From the NCBI RefSeq assembly GCF_016595525.1, contig NZ_JAENII010000009.1:1-64000 (forward strand): a stretch of DNA of 64,000 nt. Reading direction: 5' to 3'. A program made the position numbers and the translations under genes. Origin of the DNA: Haloferula rosea (GTDB taxonomy: Bacteria; Verrucomicrobiota; Verrucomicrobiia; Verrucomicrobiales; Akkermansiaceae). The notes below the pieces were generated by a model. It worked only from the letters and a program-made list of their open reading frames with translations. It was not told where the DNA came from and made no database searches. Positions 1-6,884 of the stretch are shown here, one piece after another (the first letter of the stretch is position 1; each line of letters opens with the position of its first letter).

Positions 1-242
1 TGATGACCGGTTAGGTAGGAGATCCAGGCATTTTCAGCGACGGCGGGTTGGCCGTCGGGTCCGCGCATCATCTTGAGCAAGGGCGCGGTGGCGGGGTCGT
101 CGCCGATGTAATCGAAAGTCTCGATGCGGGCGTGGCCCTCCATGTTCGACTGGCCGGCGAGGATGAAGACCTTGAGCGGCTTGGCTTCGGCGCAGACGGT
201 GGCGAGGAGGAGGGAGGTGAGGAGGGAGGCGGTGGGTTTCAT
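1..242 (-). CDS. Sialate O-acetylesterase-like protein (SASA/DUF303), N-terminal part only
   Basis: The minus-strand frame opens at 242 and runs off the left edge, leaving about 80 residues. A hydrophobic export signal covers residues 1-20. The block GQSNMEGH follows at residues 30-37; this is the nucleophile block of SGNH-type acetylesterases of the SASA family, with Ser32 as the presumed nucleophile. The family removes acetyl groups from sialic acids or plant and algal polysaccharides, so a periplasmic or secreted carbohydrate esterase is likely. The Asp/His catalytic block lies outside the window, so activity cannot be judged. Confidence 0.8.
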   Translation of the reverse strand, partial: MKPTASLLTSLLLATVCAEAKPLKVFILAGQSNMEGHARIETFDYIGDDPATAPLLKMMRGPDGQPAVAENAWISYLTGH

Positions 243-252
243 GGGTAGTGCC

Positions 253-281
253 GAGTGAGAAGTAAAAAGTGGAAAGTGGGG
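253..281 (+). repeat. GTGAGAAGTG-type repeat tract
   Basis: The spacer upstream of the esterase holds a short run of GTGAGAAGT / AAAAAGTGGAAAGTG units. Similar tracts occur at 3301-3336, 4674-4800, 11485-11515 and, inverted, 63568-63600. Confidence 0.6.
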
Positions 282-310
282 AGATTGAAGAGTGGGGTGC
301 TTGCGAATTC

Positions 311-1027
311 TTAAGTGAGGGATTTTTTCATTTCTACGGTGAGATCTGCAAGGATGAGGTCGATTGGCAGGACTCCGAATTCGGTCTTCTTGAAGTTGGG
401 CTTTCGGGCGTCGAGCATCACAAGGTCTTCTTCGTCGTGCCACCACGCGGAACCCATGAGTTGAATGGGCAGGTTCTGCATCGAAGGCGAGATGCGTTTC
501 CAACCCGCATCTTCCAGAACGTCACGGATCTCGTTCTCGGTCGGCTCGCCACCCCGCAGTGTGGGCTGGGTGATGACAAATCGATCGCCCCGGGTGAGTG
601 CGACAATCCGGATGTCATCGCCGAACATCTGGTTCTGCAGTTCGAGCCTCCGTAAGTATTCGGTGGGCAGGGCCCGCTCGATCCCGAACCTGCCTTCTCG
701 GGTCACGATCGGCACCCAGGCCTCGTTCTTCTGATGTTTCTCGACCCGCTGTCCGCGGAATCGGACGACATGCTCGGTGCCACGGGCATCGATATTCGTC
801 GTCTTCGGAAACTCGACGGAGCGGAGAAGTCCGGATTCGGCTACCGCTTTTTGCTGGGCTTTGAGGACTTCGAGACGTCCTTTGCCTTGGAAGAAACCCG
901 TAGTTCCACCGGAGTCTGCGCCACAAATTGCGCGCGCGACATCACCCGGGAGGAGGAAAGAGCCCTCGCCTCGCTCATCTGCTGGGCAAGTTTCCTGTGG
1001 ATCTCGGTTTTCGGCATCGCCAGTCAA
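311..1027 (-). CDS. Putative polyvalent-protein-type kinase domain protein (Kinase-PolyVal-like)
   Basis: 238 residues with no signal peptide. From about residue 55 the chain resembles the small kinase-like domain found in polyvalent proteins of phages and mobile elements: YLRRL at 123-127, FGDDIR at 135-140, an alpha/beta segment ending around 178, DARKPN at 206-211 (a plausible catalytic-loop equivalent) and LPID at 220-223. The first 50 residues look poorly conserved, so a later start is possible. The gene lies downstream of the higBA remnant on the same strand, separated by about 180 bp with no clear promoter. The family assignment comes from remembered motif layout and is tentative; kinase activity is unproven. 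Confidence 0.6.
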   Translation of the reverse strand: MTGDAENRDPQETCPADERGEGSFLLPGDVARAICGADSGGTTGFFQGKGRLEVLKAQQKAVAESGLLRSVEFPKTTNIDARGTEHVVRFRGQRVEKHQKNEAWVPIVTREGRFGIERALPTEYLRRLELQNQMFGDDIRIVALTRGDRFVITQPTLRGGEPTENEIRDVLEDAGWKRISPSMQNLPIQLMGSAWWHDEEDLVMLDARKPNFKKTEFGVLPIDLILADLTVEMKKSLT

Positions 1028-1204
1028 GGTAGGTTGAAGCTGGCGGATTTACGAGCAGATTTCCATTCCTAAGGCAGAGTAGGTGGGCTGCAAACGTCTC
1101 AGGTCGCTGCCCTTGCACGAATGGAGCGGAGCGGTTTTGGGCAGATGAGGGATGCGATCCCGGGCTCGTTATTGTCGAAGGGGCCGGTCCTCGAAAACAA
1201 ACAT

Positions 1205-1504
1205 TCATCTAGCGGTCGACAGCTTCTCGGCGGGTTGGATCCCGGATGTGAGTTTCTTGCGGTCCTTGGCGAGCGCGCGGAAATCGCATTCCACCTGGAG
1301 ACCGTGCCAGAAGGTGTCGGTTTGGCCAAAGAAGGCGCCGAAGCGCAGCGACATGGCAGGCGTAATGGAGCGCTTGCCGTGGACAATCTCATTGATGGCG
1401 CGTGGTGCGACACCGATGGCTCGAGCCATGGCATTCTGGGAGATGCCCATGGGTTTGAGATATTCCTCAAGAAGGATCTCGCCGGGTGTGATCGGTGACT
1501 TCAT
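1205..1504 (-). CDS. higA: HigA-type antitoxin (XRE helix-turn-helix)
   Basis: 99 residues beginning [16 protein letters not shown], the typical HigA/VapI N-terminus. The helix-turn-helix spans about residues 20-45 ([12 protein letters not shown] ... [12 protein letters not shown]), followed by the usual TDTFWHGLQ segment. HigA proteins neutralise the ribosome-dependent RNase HigB and repress their own operon by binding an inverted repeat. Here the inverted repeat at 1508-1526 lies immediately before the start codon. Because the upstream toxin frame lacks its stop, the same reading frame continues from the toxin into this gene. The ATG at 1504 is still the canonical start. No Shine-Dalgarno sequence is visible. 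Confidence 0.9.
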   Translation of the reverse strand: MKSPITPGEILLEEYLKPMGISQNAMARAIGVAPRAINEIVHGKRSITPAMSLRFGAFFGQTDTFWHGLQVECDFRALAKDRKKLTSGIQPAEKLSTAR

Positions 1505-1507
1505 GAG

Positions 1508-1526
1508 TATAACGTATGACGTTATA
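1508..1526 (-). promoter_or_regulatory. Inverted repeat before higA, candidate HigA operator
   Basis: Perfect 7-bp arms, TATAACG and CGTTATA, are separated by 5 nt. HigA/GraA-type antitoxins bind TAACG...CGTTA palindromes, so this is a plausible autoregulatory operator. Its place between toxin and antitoxin, instead of before the toxin, is unusual. Confidence 0.6.
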
Positions 1527-1535
1527 GGGGTGTCG

Positions 1536-1810
1536 TCAATGGTAGTCGCAAATGGCCACATCGGCACGTCATCGGTCCAGCGGAAGACGACGCGCCACTG
1601 GGAATTGATTCGGATGGAGTGGAAGCCGGCAAGGTCGCCCTTGAGGGCTTCGAGGCGATTGCCGGGTGGGACCTTGAGGTCGGAAAGTTTGCCCGCCTGA
1701 TTCATCTGAATCAGCTTCCGCAGGGCGACACGAGCGATGGCGTTGTAGCGGCGGTTCCGTTCATTGCGGAAAAGCAGCTCGGTGTCGCGGTCGGTAAAGT
1801 TGCGGATCAT
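1536..1810 (-). pseudogene. higB: HigB-type toxin with apparent -1 frameshift near its C-terminus
   Basis: The frame opens [14 protein letters not shown] and carries the HigB core [13 protein letters not shown] and [14 protein letters not shown] (residues 65-78). RelE/HigB toxins are mRNA interferases about 92 residues long. After residue 81 (WTDD) the frame departs from the family. Adding one base near 1575 restores the usual ending ADVAICDYH followed by TGA at 1538-1536, which gives 91 residues. As written, the frame reads through the missing stop and fuses in frame to HigA. This could be a real inactivating mutation, programmed frameshifting or a sequencing error; the sequence alone cannot say. 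Confidence 0.8.
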
Positions 1811-1858
1811 GGGGTTGGGGGAGCGAGAAGACCGGGCCGTTTCGCCGAGGTTGAGGCA

Positions 1859-1880
1859 GCGCGATGCAATCCCGCGCTCC
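1859..1880 (+). repeat. Palindromic repeat with GCTCC tail, between higB and mutS
   Basis: Arms GCGCGAT and ATCCCGC (one mismatch) surround a GCA loop, followed by GCTCC. It abuts the mutS stop codon. It belongs to the set of palindromes with variable arms and a constant GCTCC/GGTCC end found across the window. Confidence 0.55.
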
Positions 1881-4598
1881 TCAATCGAAGAGATCCAGCT
1901 GCGGTGGATTCGGTTCCGGCGCGTTCTTGGGGCGGGTGTTCTTTGCCTTGGGGCCACGCTTCTTCGCATCAGGCTTGGCGCTGTGCATCTCGAGGTGGGA
2001 GAGGATGTCCTTGGCGCGTTCGATGATGGGCTTTGGCAGGCCCGCGAGGCGGGCGACTTGGATGCCGTAGGATTTGTCGGCGGCGCCGGGGAGAATTTTG
2101 CGTAGGAAGATGATCTCGTCGTTCCACTCGCGCACGGCGACGTTGTAGTTCTCGACGGCGGCCTTGGCGTTGGAGAGGTCGGTGAGCTCGTGGTAGTGCG
2201 TGGCAAACAGGGTGCGGCACTGGATTTCATCGTGCAGGTGCTCGGCGACGGACCAGGCGATGGAAAGGCCGTCGAAGGTGGCGGTGCCGCGGCCGATCTC
2301 GTCGAGGATGACGAGCGATTGGTCGGTGGCGTGGTTGAGGATGAGGGCGGTCTCATTCATCTCGACCATGAAGGTGGACTGGCCGCGTGAGAGGTCGTCG
2401 CTGGCGCCGACGCGGCAGAAGATGCGGTCGACGAGGCCGATGGTGGCGGACTCGGCGGGGACATACGCGCCGATCTGGGCCATGAGGGTGATGAGCGCGA
2501 CCTGGCGGATGTAGGTGGATTTGCCGGCCATGTTGGGGCCGGTGAGGATTTGGATGAGGGAGGGGTCTCCGGTTGCCTGTTGCTCGGGGGGGTGGGGTGA
2601 CGTTTGTGGTTCGGCGGGGGGGGAGGGGCGAGCTGAAGCTCGCGGTCCGTCTGGGGGTGGGATGAAGAGGGTGTCGTTGGGGACGAATTTTTCGTCGACG
2701 AGGGTTTGTTCGAGGACGGGGTGGCGGCCGTTGTTGATTTCGAGGTGGCGGCTTTCTTCGAGAACGGGGCGGCAGTGGCGGTGGGTCTGGGCGGTCTCGG
2801 CAAGGCCGGCGAGGACGTCGAGCTCGGCGACGGCGGCGGCGGTCTGTTGGAGGGCGTCGAGGTGTTCGCAGACCTGCTTGCGAAGTTCGAGGAAGAGCTC
2901 GTATTCGAGTTTTTTGGAGCGTTCTTCGGCACCGAGCACCTTGTTCTCCATCTCCTTGAGCTTGGGGGTGATGAAGCGCTCGGCGTTGGCCATGGTCTGC
3001 TTGCGCGTGTAGTCGTCGGGGACGGTCGCGGTGGCGAGCTTGGCGGCGGAGATTTCGATGAAGTAGCCGAAGACGTTGTTGAATTTGACTTTGAGGGTGT
3101 CGATGCCGGTGCGCTTGCGCTCGTCTTCCTGAAGCTGGGCGATCCACTGTTTGCCATCGGAGGAGGCGGAGCGGAGTTCGTCGAGCTCGGCGCTGTGGCC
3201 TTCTTTGATGAGGCCGCCGTCTTTGAGGGTGGCAGGTGGTTCGTCGGAGAGGGAGGACTCGAGAAGGGTGGTGAGTTCGGTGAAGTCGTGGAGACGATCG
3301 GAGTGGGAAGTGACGAGTGACGAGTGAGAAGTGGAGGAGGTGCCGCCTTCGGCGGATTCGGTGGGGGGCTCCGCGGGTTGGGGGGCGCGACTGGAGTCGC
3401 GCGCTCCGTCTTGAGAGTGACTGTCTCCTAGGGCCACAGGCGGGACGCCTGTGCTCCTTGAGTTGGGGGACAGGCTGGCGAGGTCGTCCTTGAGCTGGGG
3501 GATGTGGCTGAGGGAGATGGCGAGGGCTTGGAGGTCGCGGGCGTTGCCGGCGCCCTGGCTCAGGCGGGAGGTGGTGCGTTCGACGTCGCGGATGCCTTGC
3601 AGGGACTCGCGGACTTTGGCGAGGATGAAGGGCTCGGCGAGGAAGGCGGCGATCATTTCCTGGCGGGCGAGCAGGGGTTGGAGGTCGCGTAGGGGGTGAA
3701 GGATCCAGTCGCGCAGGAGGCGCGCGCCCATGGGGGTCTTGGTGCGGTCGAGCACACCGAGCAGGGTGTGCTTGCGGCCGGAGCGGGACTCGACGAGGTC
3801 GAGGTTGTTCTGCGAGGCGGCGTCGATGAGGACGAGGCGGTCGTTCTCGCGGACTTTCAGCGCGCGCAGGTGCTCACAGGGACGGCGAAGCTGGTGGATG
3901 AGGTAGTGGAGGATGGCGCCGGCGGCGCCGGTGGCGGCGTGCATGTCGTCGCAGCCGAAGCCGGCGAGCGAGTGGACGCCGAAGTGGTCGCAGAGGAGCT
4001 GGCCGGCGGGCTCGGGGAGGAAGGCGAAGGCGTCGTAGTCCTGCGCGGCGGGGATGGCGGCGAAGTGCTCGATCTGGTCGTCGGCGTAGAGGAGCTCGGA
4101 GGGGGTGAGGCGGGCGAGCTCGTCGTCGAGCGATCCGCGCGTGGTGAACTCGGCGACGCTGAATTCGCCGGTGGTGTGGTCGACGCAGGCGAGGCCCCAT
4201 TTTTTTCCCATCTGATAGACGGCGGCGAGGTAGTTGGGGCGGTTGTCCTCGAGGAGGTTGTGCTCGATGATGGAGCCGGCGGAAATGATGCGGGCGATCT
4301 CGCGCTCGACGAGTTTCCCGGGGATGGGCTCGGAGGTTTGCTCGGCGATGGCAACGCGCTTGTTCGCTTTGACGAGCTTGGCGATGTAGGCATCGGCGGC
4401 GTGGTAGGGCACGCCGCACATGGGGATGGAGTTGCGCCGGGTGAGGGCGACATTGAGGATGGGCGCGGCGGTCTGCGCGTCCTCGAAGAACATCTCGTAG
4501 AAGTCGCCGAGGCGGTAGAGGAGCAGGACGTCGTCGGGCAAGGAGCGGCGCATCGTTTGATACTGCGCCATCATGGGGGTGAGCTTCTTGCCTGCCAT
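1881..4598 (-). CDS. mutS: DNA mismatch repair protein MutS with two repeat-derived inserts
   Basis: 905 residues from the ATG at 4598; a TTG 36 bp upstream is possible. MutS recognises mismatches as a dimer and signals repair through its ATPase. The N-terminal mismatch-binding domain is intact: LTPMMAQYQ and then [11 protein letters not shown], which contains the Phe-x-Glu wedge. The ATPase is also intact: Walker [10 protein letters not shown] near residue 685, then [30 protein letters not shown] and FATHYHEL. Two low-complexity inserts interrupt the chain. One, at about 377-432, lies in the core/lever region; the other, at about 645-678, lies just before Walker A. The DNA of both is made of the palindromic and GTGAGAAGTG repeats seen in nearby spacers. 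Without them the length is about 820, near the family norm, so the enzyme is probably functional. Confidence 0.95.
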   Translation of the reverse strand: MAGKKLTPMMAQYQTMRRSLPDDVLLLYRLGDFYEMFFEDAQTAAPILNVALTRRNSIPMCGVPYHAADAYIAKLVKANKRVAIAEQTSEPIPGKLVEREIARIISAGSIIEHNLLEDNRPNYLAAVYQMGKKWGLACVDHTTGEFSVAEFTTRGSLDDELARLTPSELLYADDQIEHFAAIPAAQDYDAFAFLPEPAGQLLCDHFGVHSLAGFGCDDMHAATGAAGAILHYLIHQLRRPCEHLRALKVRENDRLVLIDAASQNNLDLVESRSGRKHTLLGVLDRTKTPMGARLLRDWILHPLRDLQPLLARQEMIAAFLAEPFILAKVRESLQGIRDVERTTSRLSQGAGNARDLQALAISLSHIPQLKDDLASLSPNSRSTGVPPVALGDSHSQDGARDSSRAPQPAEPPTESAEGGTSSTSHSSLVTSHSDRLHDFTELTTLLESSLSDEPPATLKDGGLIKEGHSAELDELRSASSDGKQWIAQLQEDERKRTGIDTLKVKFNNVFGYFIEISAAKLATATVPDDYTRKQTMANAERFITPKLKEMENKVLGAEERSKKLEYELFLELRKQVCEHLDALQQTAAAVAELDVLAGLAETAQTHRHCRPVLEESRHLEINNGRHPVLEQTLVDEKFVPNDTLFIPPPDGPRASARPSPPAEPQTSPHPPEQQATGDPSLIQILTGPNMAGKSTYIRQVALITLMAQIGAYVPAESATIGLVDRIFCRVGASDDLSRGQSTFMVEMNETALILNHATDQSLVILDEIGRGTATFDGLSIAWSVAEHLHDEIQCRTLFATHYHELTDLSNAKAAVENYNVAVREWNDEIIFLRKILPGAADKSYGIQVARLAGLPKPIIERAKDILSHLEMHSAKPDAKKRGPKAKNTRPKNAPEPNPPQLDLFD
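2628..2648 (+). repeat. Palindromic repeat with GGTCC tail inside mutS
   Basis: Arms GCGAGCT and AGCTCGC flank a GA loop, followed by GGTCC. Read on the minus strand it encodes part of the second MutS insert (residues about 645-655). Confidence 0.6.
3301..3457 (+). repeat. Composite mosaic repeat inserted in frame in mutS
   Basis: In order on the plus strand: GTG-GGAAGTG/GAGAAGTG units (3301-3336); GTGCCGCCTTCGGCGG; a GGTGGGGGGCTCCGCGGG stretch; a palindrome with arms GCGCGACT/AGTCGCGC plus GCTCC (3385-3407); and a palindrome with arms CACAGGCG/CGCCTGTG plus CTCC (3435-3457). The same modules occur in the same order in the spacers at 4674-4926 and 11466-11645. Here they are translated on the minus strand as a Ser/Thr/Pro-rich linker in MutS. 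Confidence 0.7.
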
Positions 4599-4981
4599 TG
4601 GTGGGAGGATGAACGCCGGATCTGGCTGGGCCAATGTTGAAGTGGGGGGAAGTTTGTGGAGGCCCGCTGCGCGGGAGTGAAAAGTGCCCCGCCGTCGCTC
4701 TCCGAGCTATGGCGGGCAGGCGAGTGAGAAGTGGAAAGTGCCGGGATGGGGGAGCCCGCTGCGCGGGAGTGGAAAGTGCCAAGTGAGAAGTGGAAAGTGC
4801 CGGGGTTGGGGGGCTCCGCGGGATGGGGGCTTGGGTTGTGGGCTTGGGTTGTGGGCTTGGGTTGTGGGGCGGGTTGTGGGGCGGGTTGTGGGACGGGTTG
4901 TGGGACGGGTTGGAAACCCGCGCTCCTGATGGGGGGTGGGTGCGGGTGGGGGGAATTGGCTTGTCAGGGGGTGGGGGGGTG
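4599..4981. repeat. Gene-free spacer filled with mosaic repeats
   Basis: The 383 bp between mutS and the metalloprotease contain several repeats. There are two CCCGC-TGC-GCGGG palindromes followed by AGTG (4663-4679 and 4755-4771), a larger palindrome at 4686-4717 (outer GCCC..GCC/GGCGGGC, inner GCTC/GAGC), and several GTGAGAAGTGGAAAGTG tracts (4723-4800). A GGGGGGCTCCGCGGG block follows. Next come tandem 13-bp units GGGCTTGGGTTGT, which change into 12-bp GGGGCGGGTTGT / GGGACGGGTTGT units (about 4826-4911). The run ends in a palindrome CGGGTT/AACCCG with GCTCC (4906-4926). I see no credible gene. Confidence 0.75.
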
Positions 4982-6154
4982 ATGTGTTTCTCGGGGATGC
5001 GAAAGGCACTCTCTGGCTTGGCTGTGGTGGTCTCGGGCTCTCTGGCCATGGCGGATGTGACGTTTGTCTTCGATTATTCGGGGAGTGTGGAATTCAACGA
5101 TCCGACACTGGGGGCGGCCCGCAGGGCGGCGCTGGAAGATGCGGCGGGGAAGCTGGGCCGGGTGTTCGACCACACGCAGACGGTGAATATCGAGGTGACG
5201 AGTGTGAATGACGTCAACCAGGGGTTCCTGGCTTCTGCCTACACCGAGTATGCTTCTCCGGCCCTGACCTTCTTCGGCTACTGGGAAGGGGTGGTGATGG
5301 ACCGGATCCTGACGGGGGTGGATGCCAATGGGGGCCTGGCGGATGGTGGGGTGGAGGTGAATTTTGGCTACACGTGGGACCTCGATGATGATGTGTCGCC
5401 CGGGGCGTATGATTTCAAATCGACGATCATCCATGAGCTGCTGCACGCGGTGGGGTTCCTGAGTGGGGTGATGTTTTCGGGGGAGGATTACTGGGGTGAT
5501 GCGCTGGGTGACCCGAGTGTGTGGGATGTGTTCGATGACTATTTGTGCAACAGCGCGGGGACGCCGTTGATCGATGATGTGACGTTCGAGCTGGATGTGC
5601 CTTTGTGGAATTCCGTGCGGACGGGTGGGGCATCGCCGGGGAGTGGGTTGTTTTTCAACGGGCCGATGGCCATGGCGGCGAATGGTGGCCAGCCGGTGGG
5701 GTTGTATTCTCCGGGAAGTTGGGAAGAGGGGAGCAGCGGGAGCCATCTGGATGATGACAACCCGTCCTTGGAGGGCTCGCTGATGCTTTCGGGGCTGGCC
5801 CCGGGCAAATACCGGCGGAGTCTAACGGACATCGAGCGCGGGATCCTGATGGACATCGGCTATTCGCTCAATCCGCTTCTGGACCCGGCGATCGAGGTGA
5901 CGGCGGTGAATCCGGGGACGTCGGTCACGCTGCAACTTTCGGGCCCGGAGGACCGCTGGTATGTGATCGAGGTCTCCGAGGATCTGGACGATTGGGATGA
6001 CCTTGATACGGTCGAGTTGCTCGGTGGATCGGTCTCGGTGCCGGTGCCGATCACGGTGTCGGACACGAAGCTGTTCTTCCGCATGCGCGAGACGAGCGGG
6101 CCACCTGCTCCGGCCTTCCTGCGGATGGGGCCGGTGCAGCGGGTGAAGCGTTAG
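4982..6154 (+). CDS. Secreted zinc metalloprotease-like protein with HEXXHxxGF motif
   Basis: 390 residues; the start at 4982 or the ATG at 4997 both give a signal peptide ending near SLAMA. HELLH at 151-155 is a zinc-protease motif and continues AVGF. The third metzincin histidine is absent at its usual place, where Ser161 stands. A leishmanolysin-like layout is possible, with a distant ligand at His255 (GSHLDDD) and a Met-turn near Met268. The tail, from about residue 305, looks like a beta-sandwich with strands such as RWYVIEVSEDLDDW, resembling domains that follow secreted Verrucomicrobia hydrolases. The role is probably extracellular proteolysis; the substrate is unknown. It stands alone after a repeat-rich spacer. 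Confidence 0.7.
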   Translation: MCFSGMRKALSGLAVVVSGSLAMADVTFVFDYSGSVEFNDPTLGAARRAALEDAAGKLGRVFDHTQTVNIEVTSVNDVNQGFLASAYTEYASPALTFFGYWEGVVMDRILTGVDANGGLADGGVEVNFGYTWDLDDDVSPGAYDFKSTIIHELLHAVGFLSGVMFSGEDYWGDALGDPSVWDVFDDYLCNSAGTPLIDDVTFELDVPLWNSVRTGGASPGSGLFFNGPMAMAANGGQPVGLYSPGSWEEGSSGSHLDDDNPSLEGSLMLSGLAPGKYRRSLTDIERGILMDIGYSLNPLLDPAIEVTAVNPGTSVTLQLSGPEDRWYVIEVSEDLDDWDDLDTVELLGGSVSVPVPITVSDTKLFFRMRETSGPPAPAFLRMGPVQRVKR

Positions 6155-6166
6155 TCGTTCTGCGCC

Positions 6167-6880
6167 TCAGTGCCGGAATTCGCCGGCGACCTGGGTGTCC
6201 ATGATGCCGAGGTGTTTCTCGATCTGCTGCTCGAGAAAGATGGCCTGATCGGGATCGGTGATGTTCTTGATCAGGGTCTGACGCTGGTTGCCGGGGGTGA
6301 CGGCGGTGAGGTGGTAGCGGACGCTGGTGCCGTTCTTGCCGCGGCTGACCTTTTCCTGGCAGTAGAGCTGCTGGAGCTGGTCGCGGGAGAGTGTCTGGTT
6401 TCCCCGCCATGGGAGGGGGCCGTGGCGGATGCCGATGCCGCTGGGGCCGGCCTGGACGACGGTGGAGTTCAGGAAGGTGGCGAGGACGCTGTAGGCGACT
6501 GCGATGCCGACAGCGGTGTGGATGAGGCCGAAGGCGGACATGATCCACATGCCCTGAGTGATGGCGATGCCATGCCACACGATCATGAATCCGTTCCAGA
6601 AGATGCAGAAGAAGAGGAGGAAGAAGACGGCGGGGGTGAACCAGCGCCGGGTGATGACGAGGTCGGCACCTTCATGGCGGGTGGTGAAGCCCTTGGGGAG
6701 TCCGACTTCGGGGCGGGGGATGGCTTCCGCCGGAGCTACGGGAGCTGCCGTAGGTATGGCGAAGAGGGCGTTGCAGTGGCGGCAGCGGGCGGCGGCGAGC
6801 TGTGGTGAGATGTCGGCGGGGTCGAGCTGGGACCCGCAGTTCCTGCACTTGAGCTCGATGAGCTGGGGAGCGTTGCTCAT
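6167..6880 (-). CDS. Zinc-ribbon membrane protein of unknown function
   Basis: 237 residues, starting at the ATG at 6880, 4 bp after the stop of the upstream pseudokinase-FGE gene, so the two are probably co-translated. The N-terminus has a zinc ribbon made of CRNCG and CRHCN, about 20 residues apart. A linker follows (TAAPVAPAEA), part of it encoded by a small palindrome at 6736-6753. Two transmembrane segments lie around residues 100-155, and a soluble C-terminal domain follows. I do not recognise a named family. The operon context suggests a membrane-associated partner of the FGE-domain protein. Confidence 0.75.
   Translation of the reverse strand: MSNAPQLIELKCRNCGSQLDPADISPQLAAARCRHCNALFAIPTAAPVAPAEAIPRPEVGLPKGFTTRHEGADLVITRRWFTPAVFFLLFFCIFWNGFMIVWHGIAITQGMWIMSAFGLIHTAVGIAVAYSVLATFLNSTVVQAGPSGIGIRHGPLPWRGNQTLSRDQLQQLYCQEKVSRGKNGTSVRYHLTAVTPGNQRQTLIKNITDPDQAIFLEQQIEKHLGIMDTQVAGEFRH
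6736..6753 (-). repeat. Small palindromic repeat in the zinc-ribbon gene linker
   Basis: On the minus strand the arms CTACGG and CCGTAG flank CAGCTC, and CTCC follows. This matches the variable-arm, constant-tail palindromes seen elsewhere and lies in frame in an Ala/Pro linker. Confidence 0.4.
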
Positions 6881-6884
6881 GCGT

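Noticed and set aside
1205-1810. Genuine designed HigB-HigA fusion gene
   Set aside because: The proper HigB ending and stop are present one frame away and HigA keeps its own ATG and operator, so a frameshift is more likely than an evolved fusion.
3696-4640. Plus-strand open frame of 314 codons
   Set aside because: Antisense to the conserved N-terminal half of mutS.
4826-4911. Possible CRISPR array
   Set aside because: The units are contiguous 12-13 bp tandem repeats with no spacers and no cas genes nearby.
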